Source: Hydrangea macrophylla (Eukaryota; Streptophyta; Magnoliopsida; Cornales; Hydrangeaceae). Taken from it: a DNA stretch of 64,000 bases. The DNA is taken from positions 99,708,140-99,772,139 of the forward strand of contig CM066992.1 in the NCBI GenBank assembly GCA_033977485.1, written 5' to 3'. Shown here piece after piece: positions 1 to 11,370 of the stretch (position 1 is the stretch's first letter; every line of letters starts with the position of its first letter). The position numbers and the translations under genes are program-made. The notes beneath the pieces are model-generated. The model made no database searches, was not told the origin of the DNA, and saw only the letters and a program-made list of their open reading frames with translations.

Positions 1-737
1 TATTTTATCCCTGTATTATCAACATAATTATTGAAATATGATACATGTCATGCAATGGAGATCTGAGTGAGTAGTGAGTGACCATTTTTGGGTGAACAAA
101 AATGCTCTCTAATTTCTTTTATTTAGATGCAAATTTGGTAAATATTTTACATTTTTACGTCAAATGTCAAGGTAATATCTACACGGTTATATTTTTATTT
201 TTTGGACAGATGTATGTATATACGTACACATAACCCTCAAAAAGGAAAATTTTAAGTAAGGTGATTGAGTTTATGTTTCTAAATTCATTTACTGAATAAG
301 TATGCATGTGTCTGTCAGTAAAAAAAACAAGAAAATTTTATGTGTATATATAGAGAGAAGAAATTAAAACACATGCAACTAGTTTTTTTTTTTTTTCCTT
401 TTCTTTCTTGTTGGAGGGGTTCGGTTTATTTATGCGTAATACTTGGGACACAATTATTCATACAACTTTTTCTACATAAACCAATAAATTTGTCTATCTC
501 TCTCTTGTGATGTGACTAAACTCTACAGTAATACAAAAATTATGTGAAAGATTGTATCCAAAGTATTTATCTTTATTTATTCATACGATGGATACTAGAG
601 CAACTCTAACAAACCAACTATAAGGTTATTCATTTCCTTCTAATGTTACAACGGTTAGCGAATTTTGAAAAATAAAGTTTCAAGGGATCAAGCAACACAC
701 TAGACAAAATGCATATTCCAAACTTGACTAGTCAGAA
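1..737. other. Intergenic, no gene seen
   Basis: AT-rich sequence with no convincing coding potential on either strand. Positions 60-112 contain a GAGTGAG...GCAAAAATGCTC stretch resembling one arm of the hairpin MITE at 2830-2972, so it is probably a fragment of that family. Confidence 0.5.
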
Positions 738-1252
738 AAGGCCTAATCACAGGTTACACTTTTATACTATACTTGTGTTTTCAATTGAGTACATATTCTT
801 TCTTTTTGTTCACTTGAATCCTTAAATTTTAAAATATCATTCAATTAGATCAAAGGTCTGATGTTGTTGGCTTAAATTAACAAAAATTGTCACTTGAGTT
901 ACGCGTAATGCATACTTGTCAGATGTTAGGTTAAGATAAACGAAGGAGATTGTGAATGGTGCAAAAAATTATAATAAATTAGATCTGCAAATCGCATTCA
1001 ATCATATCCAAAATCGTATCATTTTCGCCCCATTTATAATCACATTCGATTGTATTAACCTAACTTGTGATAGATAAACATTTCGCACAACTCATGTGAC
1101 AATTTTCATTAATTTAAGCCAACGACGTCAGACTTTGAATCTGATTGAATGAATTTTTAAAGTCCAACGCTTCGATTGAATAATATATATATATATATAT
1201 ATAAATTAAAAATATGGATAAAATATAAGGGTATAAAGTATAATTAAGCCTA
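738..1252. repeat. Long inverted-repeat (MITE-like) element
   Basis: Two arms of about 110 bp, near 780-900 and 1085-1190, are imperfect reverse complements. The left arm reads TTGTTGGCTTAAATTAAC and the right arm ATTAATTTAAGCCAACGA. Outer ends share a TTAGGCTTAATTATAC-like sequence. No coding capacity. This is the architecture of a non-autonomous DNA transposon; I could not fix the superfamily or the exact ends. Confidence 0.55.
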
Positions 1253-1469
1253 AATAAACTATTATGGTGAACAACGATTTTGCATTAGGCATTTGACTAG
1301 CCGCAATGCCCAAGTCAAAGCATATGTTAAGTGGTTGGTCTTCCAGTTGTTGGATTTCAATTTTCAACAGACATGAGCAGTAATTTTTTAAAGTGAAAAT
1401 GAAAAATGGCTACTTATTTTGACTAATGTGATTGGAGTGAATAAATGTAAGTTATTGGTTTTGATCATG

Positions 1470-1630
1470 AGAGTAATGTTATGAACACTTAAAAATATAT
1501 CTAAAAATAATACAAGTTAATGTAGATCTCCTAAAATAATATTTACTTACCAAATATATGAATATATGGAATATTTTTAGGAGATCTACGTTAGTTTGTG
1601 TTCTTTTTAGATGTATCTAACATTACTCTT
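1470..1630. repeat. Hairpin MITE with GAGTAATGTTA termini
   Basis: The left end AGAGTAATGTTA is the reverse complement of the right end TAACATTACTCT. GGAGATCTACGTTAG near the right and CTAACGTAGATCTCC-like sequence near the left pair internally. It belongs to the same terminal-sequence class as elements near 11371, 39542 and 41606. No clear TSD is seen for this copy. Confidence 0.6.
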
Positions 1631-1829
1631 TGAGCAATTATTTCACTCCGAGTTAATGTTATACTACCCAAATGTGATTTCTAACACATGTGTTAGTAGA
1701 CACTCTTGATTTTCATTGGAGAATATTCAAGTGATCTCACCATTATTAAAGGTGACCTCACTACCACATATGTTAAAAACACCGCTTAGACTAATGATCG
1801 GTATTCAACTGATTGGTGTAATTGATTGG

Positions 1830-1903
1830 GGTCGCGACCCACGAGGGGACCGCCCCCCACCTTCGGGTCTTCGGGGCGGGCGGTCCCCTCATGGGCCGCG
1901 ACC
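1830..1903. repeat. GC-rich 30-bp-stem hairpin
   Basis: Arms 1830-1859 and 1874-1903 are reverse complements with about three mismatches, both containing GAGGGGACCGCCC and GGTCGCG. The loop is CTTCGGGTCTTCGG. The block is strikingly GC-rich against an AT-rich background and abuts the SINE-like unit that follows. Confidence 0.75.
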
Positions 1904-2118
1904 ATTGGCATAGCCTCTCCCACTCCACTAGAGAGGGAGAGGGTTTGAATCCCTATAAGGGATTCCGATAACTTGCCTCTCCCCCCTTAGTCAAAATTAG
2001 TGACCCTTGTTAGGCTTTACTATAGGGCTTTGGATTTGAGTTGGGGCTGGGGTGTGCTTTTGTTTGTGGAGTGTCTTTGTGTATCCAATCCGAATCCAGG
2101 TAAAAAAAAAAAAAAAAA
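1904..2118 (+). mobile_element. tRNA-derived SINE-like element
   Basis: The 5' part has a tRNA-like box A region (TTGGCATAGCCTC) and a good box B (GGGTTTGAATCCC). The 3' part ends in a run of about 17 A at 2102-2118. This layout is typical of plant SINEs. No TSD was identified, so the 5' end is approximate and the GC-rich hairpin just upstream could be part of the unit. Confidence 0.5.
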
Positions 2119-2220
2119 TTTAATAAAGTAAAAGTTTTAAATAACCTTTTATTTCTTGGTTACCTTTTATAGTTTCTAAAAAAAAAATCTATGAAACATT
2201 CTAATGATTTTGTTTGTATC

Positions 2221-2330
2221 ATACATCTTTGTAAATTTTTGTTTTTTATTATTATTTTTTTTAACATACATCTTTGTAAATTTTTGTTTTTTATTATTAT
2301 TTTTTTTTAACATACATCTTTGTAATTTTA
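2221..2330. repeat. About 45-bp AT-rich tandem repeat
   Basis: The unit starting ATACATCTTTGTAAATTTTT occurs at 2221 and 2266, and a partial third copy starts near 2312. Confidence 0.75.
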
Positions 2331-2420
2331 GTCCTAAAGTATTTTAATTTAATTTGAAAATCAAAGTTTTTTTCAAAGTTAGCATTAAATTAGAAAGTTT
2401 GATACTAACAAACTACTAAT

Positions 2421-2643
2421 TTTTGTTTTTGTTTTTTATTTTTATACTTATCTGGATTACAGCTGGACACATACACACACTCTTAATCCAACCCAATCCC
2501 AAAGTCCCACAATAACTCATAGCAAAATCCAACAAGGGCCACTCATTTTGACTGAAGAACAACAGGGGACAAGCAAAGACTCTCCCTAATGGAAGTCGAA
2601 TCCACAATCTCCTCACCGAGGAGAAAGATGTCACACCATTGGT
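2421..2643 (-). mobile_element. tRNA-derived SINE-like element (minus)
   Basis: Read on the minus strand, it starts with a box A-like ACCAATGGTGTGACA near 2640, has box B-like GTGGATTCGACTTCC, and ends in an A/T-rich AAAACAAAAAC tail near 2421. Flanks AACTACTAA (left) and AATTACTAA (right) look like a diverged TSD. The ORFs inside are not genes. Confidence 0.5.
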
Positions 2644-2829
2644 ACAAAATTACTAAATAGGTATCACAGAAGCTCCTCCCTTTCTGAAAACAAAAACAAA
2701 ACTAAAACAAAAACATCTTTGTAATATTAGTCCTAAAATATTGTAATTTAATTCCAAGAATCAAAGTTATTTTCAAAGTTACTATATTATTTAAACAAAA
2801 AAAAGTTTTCAAAGTTACTACTACATATT

Positions 2830-2972
2830 AAGAGATCATTTTTGCTCAACCATTACTCACTCAAACATCTCATTGGGTGAGCATGTAAGACCCATGAAAT
2901 GTTATGAGTCCCACCTATTCACACAATAAGGTGTTTGGGTGAGCAATGAGTGAGCAAAAATGCTCTTCTGCA
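2830..2972. repeat. Short hairpin MITE
   Basis: TTTTTGCTCAACCATTACTC on the left pairs with GAGTGAGCAAAAA on the right, and internal sequence also folds (CAAACATCTCATTG with a matching right-side stretch). No coding capacity. Confidence 0.6.
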
Positions 2973-3011
2973 TATTAGCATCAAATTAAAATGTGACACA
3001 AATAAAACTAT

Positions 3012-3291
3012 TAGGGTGTGTTTGATAAAAAAAAAAAATGAAAATAAAGTGTTGAATTTTAAATAGTGAAAATTTTAAGTGATTGAATTTGCAGTGCTAA
3101 AAAATAGTGTTTCAAGTAATGTAATAAAATGTATTTAGTGATTATTTTCAGTAAAAAAAATTTCACTTAAAATTTTTAGTAAATCTTTGATTGCCTTTTC
3201 AATTAAGTTACTATATTTTATCAAACGTATTAAAAAAAAAAAGTGTTAAAACTTTTCATTTTCAGAATTTAATTGAGTTATCAAACACGCA
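3012..3291. repeat. MITE with GGGTGTGTTTGATAA ends
   Basis: The left end GGGTGTGTTTGATAA and right end TATCAAACACGC are inverted repeats around an AT-rich core. Left flank TTA and right flank TTT hint at a 3-bp PIF/Harbinger-type target, but this is not decisive. A related element lies near 29768-30197. Confidence 0.6.
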
Positions 3292-3380
3292 TTTAGTTCC
3301 TACATAAAAGTTCCCTTCCTAATATTTTACGCGGTGAAGCTGTTTTGAATCGTCAATAATCTGATTTAGTGAGATTTTGT

Positions 3381-3382
3381 AG

Positions 3383-3418
<36 letters not shown>

Positions 3419-3493
3419 TATATAATGGCGGCATATCAGAAGTTAAAGAGAGAGAGAGAGAGAGTATATAATGGCGGCATATCAGAAGTTAAA
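3381..3493 (+). promoter_or_regulatory. Duplicated TATA-containing segment upstream of the LRR kinase
   Basis: (CG)n at about 3381-3398 runs into (AG)n, followed by TATATAATGGCGGCATATCA. The AG run and this TATA-bearing segment are then repeated at about 3448-3492. TATATAA is a good plant TATA box and lies 670-750 bp upstream of the start codon, so promoter function is only inferred. Confidence 0.4.
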
Positions 3494-3803
3494 TTCACCA
3501 GACTTGGCTCGAGTGTTCGGACCCATATTCTAACAAGGCATAGCCAAGCCACCAGTTCTTAAAAAAAAAAAAAGAGGAAAAAAAAAGCACCGTGCTCAAG
3601 AGTCCTGGCTCATGGCCGTTGAGAGCTTTAAAAGCACTTCTTTGGCCCTCATACTCCGTTGAAAGAGTAATTATATTATTAATCGCAAAAGATCAGAGTC
3701 AACACCGACTCTTCAATCGTGAAAAATGTCAGCGTTTTAAATATCGTCTCAATTTGGAAACCACCTTTTTCAAGAGATCGATATTCTTGACCAGCCTACC
3801 CGT

Positions 3804-3871
3804 CTCTCTCTCTCTCTCTCTCTCTCTCTCGAAACTACTAGGAGTGGCTCTCTCTCTCTCTCTCTCTCTCA
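3804..3871 (+). repeat. (CT)n microsatellites in the probable 5' UTR
   Basis: Two CT runs (about 3804-3830 and 3848-3870) are separated by GAAACTACTAGGAGTGG. CT-rich tracts are common in plant 5' UTRs. The tracts create spurious SLSLSL-type reading frames. Confidence 0.7.
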
Positions 3872-4165
3872 CCATAATTTTTACCAGTATTTAATTGTCC
3901 CTTCGACAGTTGAGAAACAGCAACAAGAATTAGAGAGAGAAGAAGCAAAGATACTGTAATTGAAGAATCCAATCCAATCAAATCTTCTGATGATGATTCA
4001 TTGAGGTAAGAGAGTAAATGCATATCTCTATCCCAAAGAATCACTGATTTGATTATCACAATTATACACAATTAATATACACAGATATACAAGAATGAAT
4101 GAATGATGAGAACATGAAACATCATCGATACATTGTTAATATTTTTTTTTGTTGTTCTTCTAATC

Positions 4166-7100
4166 ATGGTTGTGAATCGGCAAAGCACAGCAATTTTATG
4201 TTGTACTACTATTTTTGTTTTACTATTTCGGTCTACACTCGAACAATTGGTGGTGCCTTTGAGTTCTCGCACTGAGCGATTTAGTTTAATTCAACTTAGA
4301 TCGTCTCTAGGGTTAAGAACCAGAGAGTGGCCTATTAGGTCTGACCCTTGCTTGCTTTGGGTTGGTGTTCAATGCCAGAATGGCCGAGTCGTTGGGATCA
4401 ATATTTCAGGTTTTAAGCGGACTCGAATTGGTAGTCAAAACCCCCAATTTGCTGTTGACTCTCTTGGGAATTTCACTGTTTTGGAGTCCTTTAATGCTTC
4501 AAAGTTCTCTCTTCCTGGTTCAATTCCCGACTGGTTCGGCCTGCGGCTTCAATCGCTTCAAGTTCTCGATCTTCGGTCCTGTTCGATCACCGGTTCTATT
4601 CCTAATGCTCTTGGTAATTTAACTAATATTACTAGTCTGTATTTATCAGATAATAGTCTTAGTGGGACAATTCCTTCTAGTTTGCGTCAGCTTTCGCGTC
4701 TTTCTGTTCTTGATCTCTCACATAATTCGCTTACTGGATCGATTCCCCCGGATATTGGAACTTTGTCCAATCTTCAATTCTTGAATCTTTCTAGTAATAA
4801 TCTCTCTTCTTCGATACCAGCCCTACTCGGTGATCTTTCTAATTTGGTTGACCTTGATCTCAGCTTCAATTTGTTGTCTGGATCTCTGCCTTCGGATTTG
4901 AGAAGGTTGAGGATTTTACAGAAAATGGTAATTGGGAGCAATTTACTTACGGGTTCATTGCCAGGTAACTTGTTTCCTCCTCAAACTCAGTTGCAGTTTG
5001 TCGTTCTAAAGCACAATAATTTCACGGGTGATCTTCCTGATGCATTATGGTCGATGTCTGAATTGCGGTTTCTTGATGCTTCTGGCAATAACTTCACTGG
5101 GGCTTTGCCCGCCCTTAGTTCAAATGCAAATGCCACTACTGTAGTTTTTAATCTTTCTCAGAATATGTTTTATGGAGGTCTCACATCCATACCCAGGAGG
5201 TTTAGTTTGATTGATCTGTCTGGGAATTATTTTCAAGGCAGGGTTCCGAATAATGCTGGAAGCAATACATCTCTTGATAGAAATTGCCTCCAAAACGTGT
5301 CAAGTCAGAGGACTCTGATAGACTGTGCATCATTTTATGCGGCAAGGGGGCTTACATTCGATAACTTTGGACATCCAAATTCTACCCAACCTCGTGCTCG
5401 TAGACCTGCCAGCAAGAAGCGGAGAACTTGGATCATATTGGTAGGAGTTTTTGGAGGTGTTGGGTTTATTGCTCTTGTGTTAGTTGTGGTCGTATTCCTG
5501 ATTGTATGCAACCGTAAGAGGGATGTAACAAATCAAACCGATGTGGGTGTGGGACCTGTTCCGACTGGTGGATCTCCACCTCTTGCCAGTGTGTCTTTAA
5601 ACTTTTCGAGTCTCAGAGATGCATTTACATATCAACAGATTCTCCAAGCCACAAGTGACTTCAACGATGTAAACTTCATAAAAAAGGGTCATTCTGGAGA
5701 TCTCTTCCGGGGTATCATAGAAGGTGGGATACATGTTGTCATAAAAAGAATTGATATCCGCTCGGTCAAAAAGGAAACATACATGTTAGAGTTAGATTTT
5801 TTCAGTAAAATTTCTCATGCTAGATTGATTCCCTTCCTTGGACATTATTTGGAGAACGAAAATGAGAAGTTCCTGATCTACAAGTACATGCCAAATCGGG
5901 ACTTGTCGAGTTCTTTGTACAGGAAAAACAACACGGAGGATGATAGTTTGCAGTCATTAGATTGGATAACAAGGTTGAAAATTGCAATAGGAGCTGCAGA
6001 GGGTTTGTCTTATCTACATCATGAATGTACTCCGCCCCTTGTGCACAGGTACTTCATGGACTTCACCGTGTTTAATTTCCTTCCTTCTTATTGCTACTGT
6101 CTTTGACATCTATCTGACCATTTTCTAATTGCTTCCCACTTTAGGAAAACACTTGTTTTAAATTTTTAATGTAACCTTGTACCTCTGTATGAGATTGCAT
6201 TGATTACTCTGTTCTTAGAACGTTGGTCCTTTATTAAATTGCCTACTGTCGGAGTAAATTGTAACTTTCTACTTACGAAAACATCCTTTATTATGGTTAT
6301 TACTAGTAGTTTTAAGTAACTTGATAGATAAAACACATGCAAAACTTTCCTCTAGTTGGAAAATAAACTGGGGGAGGTGAAGGAGATCATACTCTAAAGT
6401 AGGCATGTAAATTTACCCCGAGGCAAATAGGCCTAAGCTTGGCCCGAGCTTGTTCACTCTCGAGCCTTAGTTTTGGGAGGTCTTTGGTTCAAGTCGTCCC
6501 CGTGCTTGGTTGCACGTTACCCTTCCTGTCTATCTTCATTGCATCTCCATGTGCAAGACAGGGTCACACGTGAGGATGGGTGTTAGAACTTGATATGCAT
6601 TGGTGGATCCATTCTCTAATCGCTTAAGCTTTTGGAACAACAAACGACTTTCCTAAGATATTCTATCTATTGAACCTTGGCACACTGCATGCTAGGTCTA
6701 TTGAACTGGACTTCATGTATGTCCCAAAAAGTCATTATGAGTTAAAATAAACTTGCTCCATTTATTACAAGTCAGCTACTGCATCATCTCCTTTATTGTA
6801 TTTTGGTAGTGTAGTTTAATTCTTCACTAGCGTATGTAATTTAGTAACATGTGTTTGTTTTGATCATTTTAAGAGATATTCAAGCAAGTAGCATACTGCT
6901 TGATGATAAATTTGAAGTGCGGCTTGGGAGCTTGAGCGAGGTTTGCAGTCAAGAAGAGGATGCTCAACCAAACATGATTACCAGGTTACTGCGATTGCCA
7001 CAGTGAGTATTTTGTGAATATATATATATATATATATATTATATACTTACAGATTTTCTTTCCGTCTTCCCTATAGGAAATTCTTTTAGTTGATATGTTT

Positions 7101-8969
7101 TGTGGCTAGAGATTCTGGATTATGAATCTAAAGATTCAGTTTGTGTGTTTTGATTTTAATTAAAATCAATTATTACCTTCCGGAAATAGGTACTATCTAT
7201 GCAACATATACGGAAATTCCGGGAATATAAATGCTCTATAGATGTCAATTTTCCTAAAGGTTTCGAACCTGAATCATGTGGCCCTTGATATTTATTATGG
7301 TTGTGACTCCTTGCTTTGCTGGCGTAGGAGTCAATCCTTGTAAATTTGTGAATTAGATAGGAGTATTTATGTTCCATATTTGTTGTTGTAACAGAAGTTT
7401 GCTCGTCTGTTTGCAGGACATCAGAACAAGGTTCTTCTGGTACGTCCATTACGCTTATTTTCGAAGTTTCTCATTGATTTTTGTTTCTGATATGCCGTGC
7501 CGTGTATTGACCTGTTGGAGGTCTACTAGTTGGACATATTACCATTTCACATTAGTATCAATTGAACATAAGACTTTGATTAGCATCTACCCCAAAATTC
7601 TTCCTAGCGGGAAACATATCCTTTCGAAGACTCTAAAAGGAAAGCTTAAGTGCTTAACAACGAACTTTAATCAGGTTGGAGTATTTGCTAAGCACTTTTA
7701 GAATCTGCAATTTGTTGTCTGAAAAGGATTATTACCTATATCCAATTATTCATTGAGGAAATTGCTTTAAATCCTAATTGACAATGAACCAACTTAAGTA
7801 AGTTCATACTAATCCAGCTTTAAAATATTGGCACCTCAGCCTAGTTTTTCATTTTGGTCTATTCCCGCCTTTCAGGTGATGTATAGATAGTGAGCCAAAC
7901 TATCAATCAAGTTAACTATTCTCCACTAACCGTTTGGCAGAGTTCAAAGTTTTCAAACTAAATTAGACTGCAGAATTTGCTCTAGATGTTAAAATTGTGG
8001 CTCTCGAGGAAGTTTAAAAAAAATAAAAAATAAATACAAACAGTAGTTTTTTCATAACTTTTCATACCAAAGCTTTCTTAGCAGAGTCCCAAGAATATTG
8101 AAGCGAAAGGATCATCTTTACCCAAGAACAACTAGGTTTGCCTATTAAATTTGATGATAAAAATTTAGTCAAGACAGTTATGTCATTGCCATGAGTCGGG
8201 CCTGAAAAATATGCCTATTTAAGTTGATCGTAATTTGTTAAAGACAATTATGTCAATTTTGTTATTGACCAGACAAGATTAGGTCTGACAGTCACCTCAC
8301 AAGTTTTGAAGTTCTTTTATTGTAGTGTAACACTGAATATGAAGTTGCTCAAACCTTGCGGTTGTTTCTAATTTTCTTCTACTTTGGAAATTACCAGGTT
8401 CATCTATGGCAACATGTGCCTATGATGTTTACTGCTTTGGGAAAGTGTTGCTTGAGCTGATAACGGGCAAACTAGGCATAAGTGCGTCCAGTGATGCCAC
8501 CACAAAGGACTTCTTGGAAGAAATTATACCGTACATCAGTAGACACGAGAAGGAACTCGTTACAAACATAGTGGACCGCTCTTTAATCATAGATGAGGAT
8601 TTGTTAGAGGAAGTGTGGTCCATGGCGATAGTTGCTAAGTCTTGCCTCGATCCCAAGCCTTCAAAAAGACCCCTCATGAGATATGTCCTCAAAGCTCTAG
8701 AAAATCCTTGGAAGGTAGTGAGACAAGAGCATACAAGCTCTGCAAGGCTTAGAACCACTTCCTCAAGAGTATCTTGGAGTGCTGCTTTGTTCGGTAGCTG
8801 GCGGCATAGCTCATCAGACGTGGGCGCCATTCAAGTGGGTCCCACTAACAAAGCAGAAGGCGGGAGTAGCTATAAGCAGTCGGGGACCACTGGTTCTCAT
8901 GGAAGTGGTCATTCATCATCAAACAGACGGCAGTCCAATGAGATATTCCCTGAACCATTTGATGGTTGA
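4166..8969 (+). CDS. LRR receptor-like (pseudo)kinase, At2g16250 type
   Basis: Exons 4166-6048, 6874-7002, 7417-7439 and 8398-8969 join in frame with GT-AG borders to give 868 aa. The first in-frame ATG is at 4166; sequence 5' of it has only a TTG. Order: hydrophobic signal peptide (about 8-27), LRR N-cap with DPCLLWVGVQC, about ten LRRs (about 125-370), basic linker, transmembrane helix (about 422-446), then a kinase-like domain from about 488. The ATP-site lysine is present (VVIK, K527) and HRD is intact (627-629). The Asn of HRDxxxxN is Ser, and DFG is replaced by LGS (645-647). The glycine loop is degenerate (KKGHSGD). It is therefore likely a catalytically weak or dead receptor that signals by scaffolding. 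The Ser/Gly-rich C-tail has no known domain. If intron 1 is retained, the protein stops at 6106, before the C-lobe. Ligand unknown. Confidence 0.93.
6390..6660. repeat. Unclassified repeat-like segment in LRR-kinase intron 1
   Basis: Contains GGCCTAAGCTTGGCCCGAGC and a box B-like TTTGGTTCAAGTC. It resembles fragments of the GAGCTCGG-rich repeat near 9736-10200 and of SINE heads, but no ends or TSD can be defined. Confidence 0.3.
7018..7040. repeat. (TA)n microsatellite in intron 2
   Basis: Simple TA run shortly after the exon 2 donor of the LRR kinase. Confidence 0.85.
7440..8397 (+). other. Third intron of the LRR-kinase gene
   Basis: Intron of 958 bp with GTACGT donor and TTACCAG acceptor. 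No gene or clear transposon was recognised inside it; the 7369-7701 open frame spans the 23-bp exon 3 and intron and is not a separate gene. Confidence 0.7.
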
Positions 8970-9509
8970 GATTTAGAGCAAGAGATAGTGAACGGGGGCT
9001 AAAAGAGGGTTGATCTTTCTTGATTCTTTGTTAATAAAATAAAAAAGGGCACCCCATTTGATGTGCCTTGCTTTTGTTGGTAACCCAACACTGCTCTCCA
9101 TTTTGAAATTCTTGGGGTTACAATGTAGCCATTTTTTGTTCTTATACTTGGGTTGGTTTTAACGGAGCAGAGCCCCAAAAGTAGGAAAACTGATATTGAA
9201 GGTTAAGGAAGTGTTTGTTTCCCAGGTTTGCAACTGTGAAATTATTTATGGGTTCAGTTCATATTTGTTTGAGGGCTTGTTTGTATTGTTAAAACAAGCT
9301 GCAAGTTTTGTCTCTAATTTTGATATTTGTTATTGGTCCTCTTTTGAAATGTAAAAAGTAATGATCTTGCTTTCCTCCAATTCAGGGGGAGTGAACACAG
9401 AGAATGATTATATTGTTTTTACCATCTGTGAATTATCCATCTTCTTACTTAAAAAATGGCAACGCTCACATTCCTATTTTAGGCATTATTTTACGTTCTG
9501 TTAAGTATT
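8970..9509 (+). other. 3' UTR and downstream of the LRR kinase
   Basis: TTAATAAAATAAAAAA at about 9030-9045 is a plausible polyadenylation signal region. Nothing else is recognised before the SINE. Confidence 0.45.
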
Positions 9510-9717
9510 TTTTTTATTACTTTATTTTTTGATTACTTGGATGAACACCACACACACATAATCCAAGCAGTCAGAGCCCAAGAAATATATTCAAATTGAG
9601 AAACACAAGGTATTTTTACAATGAGAAATACGGGACAAACCCCTCCCACTCTCCCTTGGGAAGATTTGATCTCCTCCCCTCAGAGGCAGTGATACCATTG
9701 GCCACTAGGGTCCCTGG
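9510..9717 (-). mobile_element. tRNA-derived SINE (minus) with long TSD
   Basis: On the minus strand the head reads GGACCCTAGTGGCCAATGG (box A-like), with GAGATCAAATCT (box B-like), and the 3' end is rich in A/T. Flanks TACGTTCTGTTAAGTATT (9492-9509) and TACGTTATGCTTAGTATT (9718-9735) match at 15 of 18 positions, a diverged TSD of the length expected for SINE/LINE-mediated insertion. Confidence 0.7.
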
Positions 9718-9735
9718 TACGTTATGCTTAGTATT

Positions 9736-10209
9736 GATTGTAATATAATTAGTATTGTCTGAACCGAGTTTGGACAAAATTTCAAGCCCAATTTGATTTT
9801 CGGGCCGAGCTCGGGATTATATAAGCTCGGCCTGAACAACTTTGTGTACATGTGAGGAAAAGTTATATTTTTTGTAATTAAACTTCTAAAGTAGAATATT
9901 GTTGAATTGGACTTTATTTGTTGAATTTGATTATTTTTGTCTTAAGGTTCATAAAGTAATAAATTGGTAACTACTGTCAGTTCATAGTCATGCTTTTTGG
10001 GGCTTTAAAAAAATCATAAATCAAGTAGCCAAATTGATCATTTCGGCCGGCATGAGCTCAGCCTGAAATCCACTCTAACACATCGAGGTGAGCTCGGGTT
10101 TCATGTTGAGTTTTCAAACGGACTGAGCTCGAACTTGAGATTGGGACTATATAAATTCGTTCGGACCGAGCTTGGGCTCACCTAAGCCTGGCTCAGTTCG
10201 GCCAGATTG
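9736..10209. repeat. GAGCTCGG-rich degenerate repeat
   Basis: Multiple copies of GGCCGAGCTCGG, GAGCTCGGG and their complements occur in both orientations, for example near 9803, 9828, 10088 and 10168. This resembles a common hAT-type plant MITE class, but ends and TSD are not clear. Confidence 0.35.
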
Positions 10210-10312
10210 CCAGGCCTAAAAATAATTAGCCAACATGGAAATCCGGCCAGGCCTAATAATTAGCCAACATGGAAATCCGGCCAGGCCTAAAAATAATTAG
10301 CCAACTTGGAAA
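10210..10312. repeat. 34-37-bp tandem repeat, three copies
   Basis: CCAGGCCTAA occurs at 10210, 10247 and 10281, each followed by AATTAGCCAAC(A/T)TGGAAA. Confidence 0.85.
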
Positions 10313-10334
10313 GCACAATAGAGAATGAGGAGGG

Positions 10335-10338
<4 letters not shown>

Positions 10339-10378
<40 letters not shown>
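10339..10378. repeat. (GA)n microsatellite
   Basis: About 20 GA units just 3' of the tRNA gene on its own strand. Confidence 0.95.
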
Positions 10379-10380
<2 letters not shown>

Positions 10381-10416
10381 GGAGAAAAACATTAACAAAA
10401 AGATCATAAGAGAGAA

Positions 10417-10488
10417 AGGTCCCACCGAGATTTGAACTCGGGTTACTGGATTCAGAGTCCAATGTCCTGACCACTAGACCATGGGACC
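10417..10488 (-). tRNA. tRNA-Gln(CTG)
   Basis: The minus strand folds as a 72-nt tRNA. The 7-bp acceptor stem GGTCCCA/TGGGACC has discriminator T at 10417. Box A is TGGTCTAGTGG and box B is GAGTTCAAATCTC. The anticodon loop CTCTGAA carries CTG between TTGGA and TCCAG. No intron and no encoded CCA, as expected for a nuclear gene. It matches the standard plant tRNA-Gln. Overlapping open frames are shadows. Confidence 0.96.
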
Positions 10489-10834
10489 GAGTGATGCTTC
10501 AATTTTTTGATTCAATTAACTTTATTAAATTATCTCTCAGTGGCATAGATAATGTTGGCTTTTCAGCTTTAAATAAGTTGAGAAAAACTATCTTGTCTAA
10601 TTTGTTCTAAAAAAACACTTTCATTTCAGTTTTTTTTTTTAAGTTTTAAATTATAATTTACAGCTTATAAGCCCTACCAAATGCCAACTATAACATATAT
10701 CACCTTAAAGCCCCAACATTTTCAATACGATTTTGTCCCCCTTAACCTGGTCACCTACAGACTGCAACCACCCTACTACATATGCACATTTCTCTGGGCA
10801 AATAAAATTTTAAAATAGTATGTGGCTATTAAAT

Positions 10835-11246
10835 TGGGTTAATTATATTTTACCCTCCTGTGATTATGTCTATTTTCATTTATCTTTACAATTTGAAAGT
10901 GGACACTTAACCTCCAGGTTGTTTTGGACTAAACATGAAACTAAAGATTTCTTTCCAAATAGACCATATGGGGATTAAGTATTAAAATTAACCCCACACA
11001 GGAGAGTTTAAAGTGCCAAAATTAACCCCACATAGTTGGTTTAAATGGCAGCATTATCCCTCACACAGGGGTTAATTATAACCCCAAAATTTTATAAAGG
11101 GGCTTAAGCGTTAAAATTTTTAGTCAATTTTAGAATTTTCATTAATTTGTAAAAAAATCTTAACAATTTCGCTTCAGTTCGAAACAAAAGGGGGTTAAAT
11201 ATTCACTTCTAAAGCCTAATCACAAGGGAACAAAATGTAATTAACA
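10835..11246. repeat. MITE of the TTAATTATATTTTACCC class
   Basis: The left end GGGTTAATTATATTTTACCC pairs with right-end CAAAATGTAATTAAC. Inside are GTGGACACTTAACC and its inverse GGGTTAAATATTCACTTC. Related copies occur at 40283-40729 and, more distantly, 34821-35059 and within 37513-39297. The element probably moved as a non-autonomous DNA transposon. Confidence 0.65.
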
Positions 11247-11370
11247 GTATTAGATTACTAGATATTGTATATGAGGGGCTATATTCCCCAACTATCAATA
11301 CGCACTCTCAATCATTAAAAGTACTTGTTGTCATATACAATTTCATGACATAGTTTTTTTGTTTCAAAGA

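Noticed and set aside
4133..4165. Upstream extension of the LRR-kinase frame
   Set aside because: It begins with TTG, not ATG. The first in-frame ATG is 4166 and gives a normal signal peptide.
10253..10474. Minus-strand 73-aa frame
   Set aside because: Runs through the (GA)n tract and the tRNA-Gln gene.
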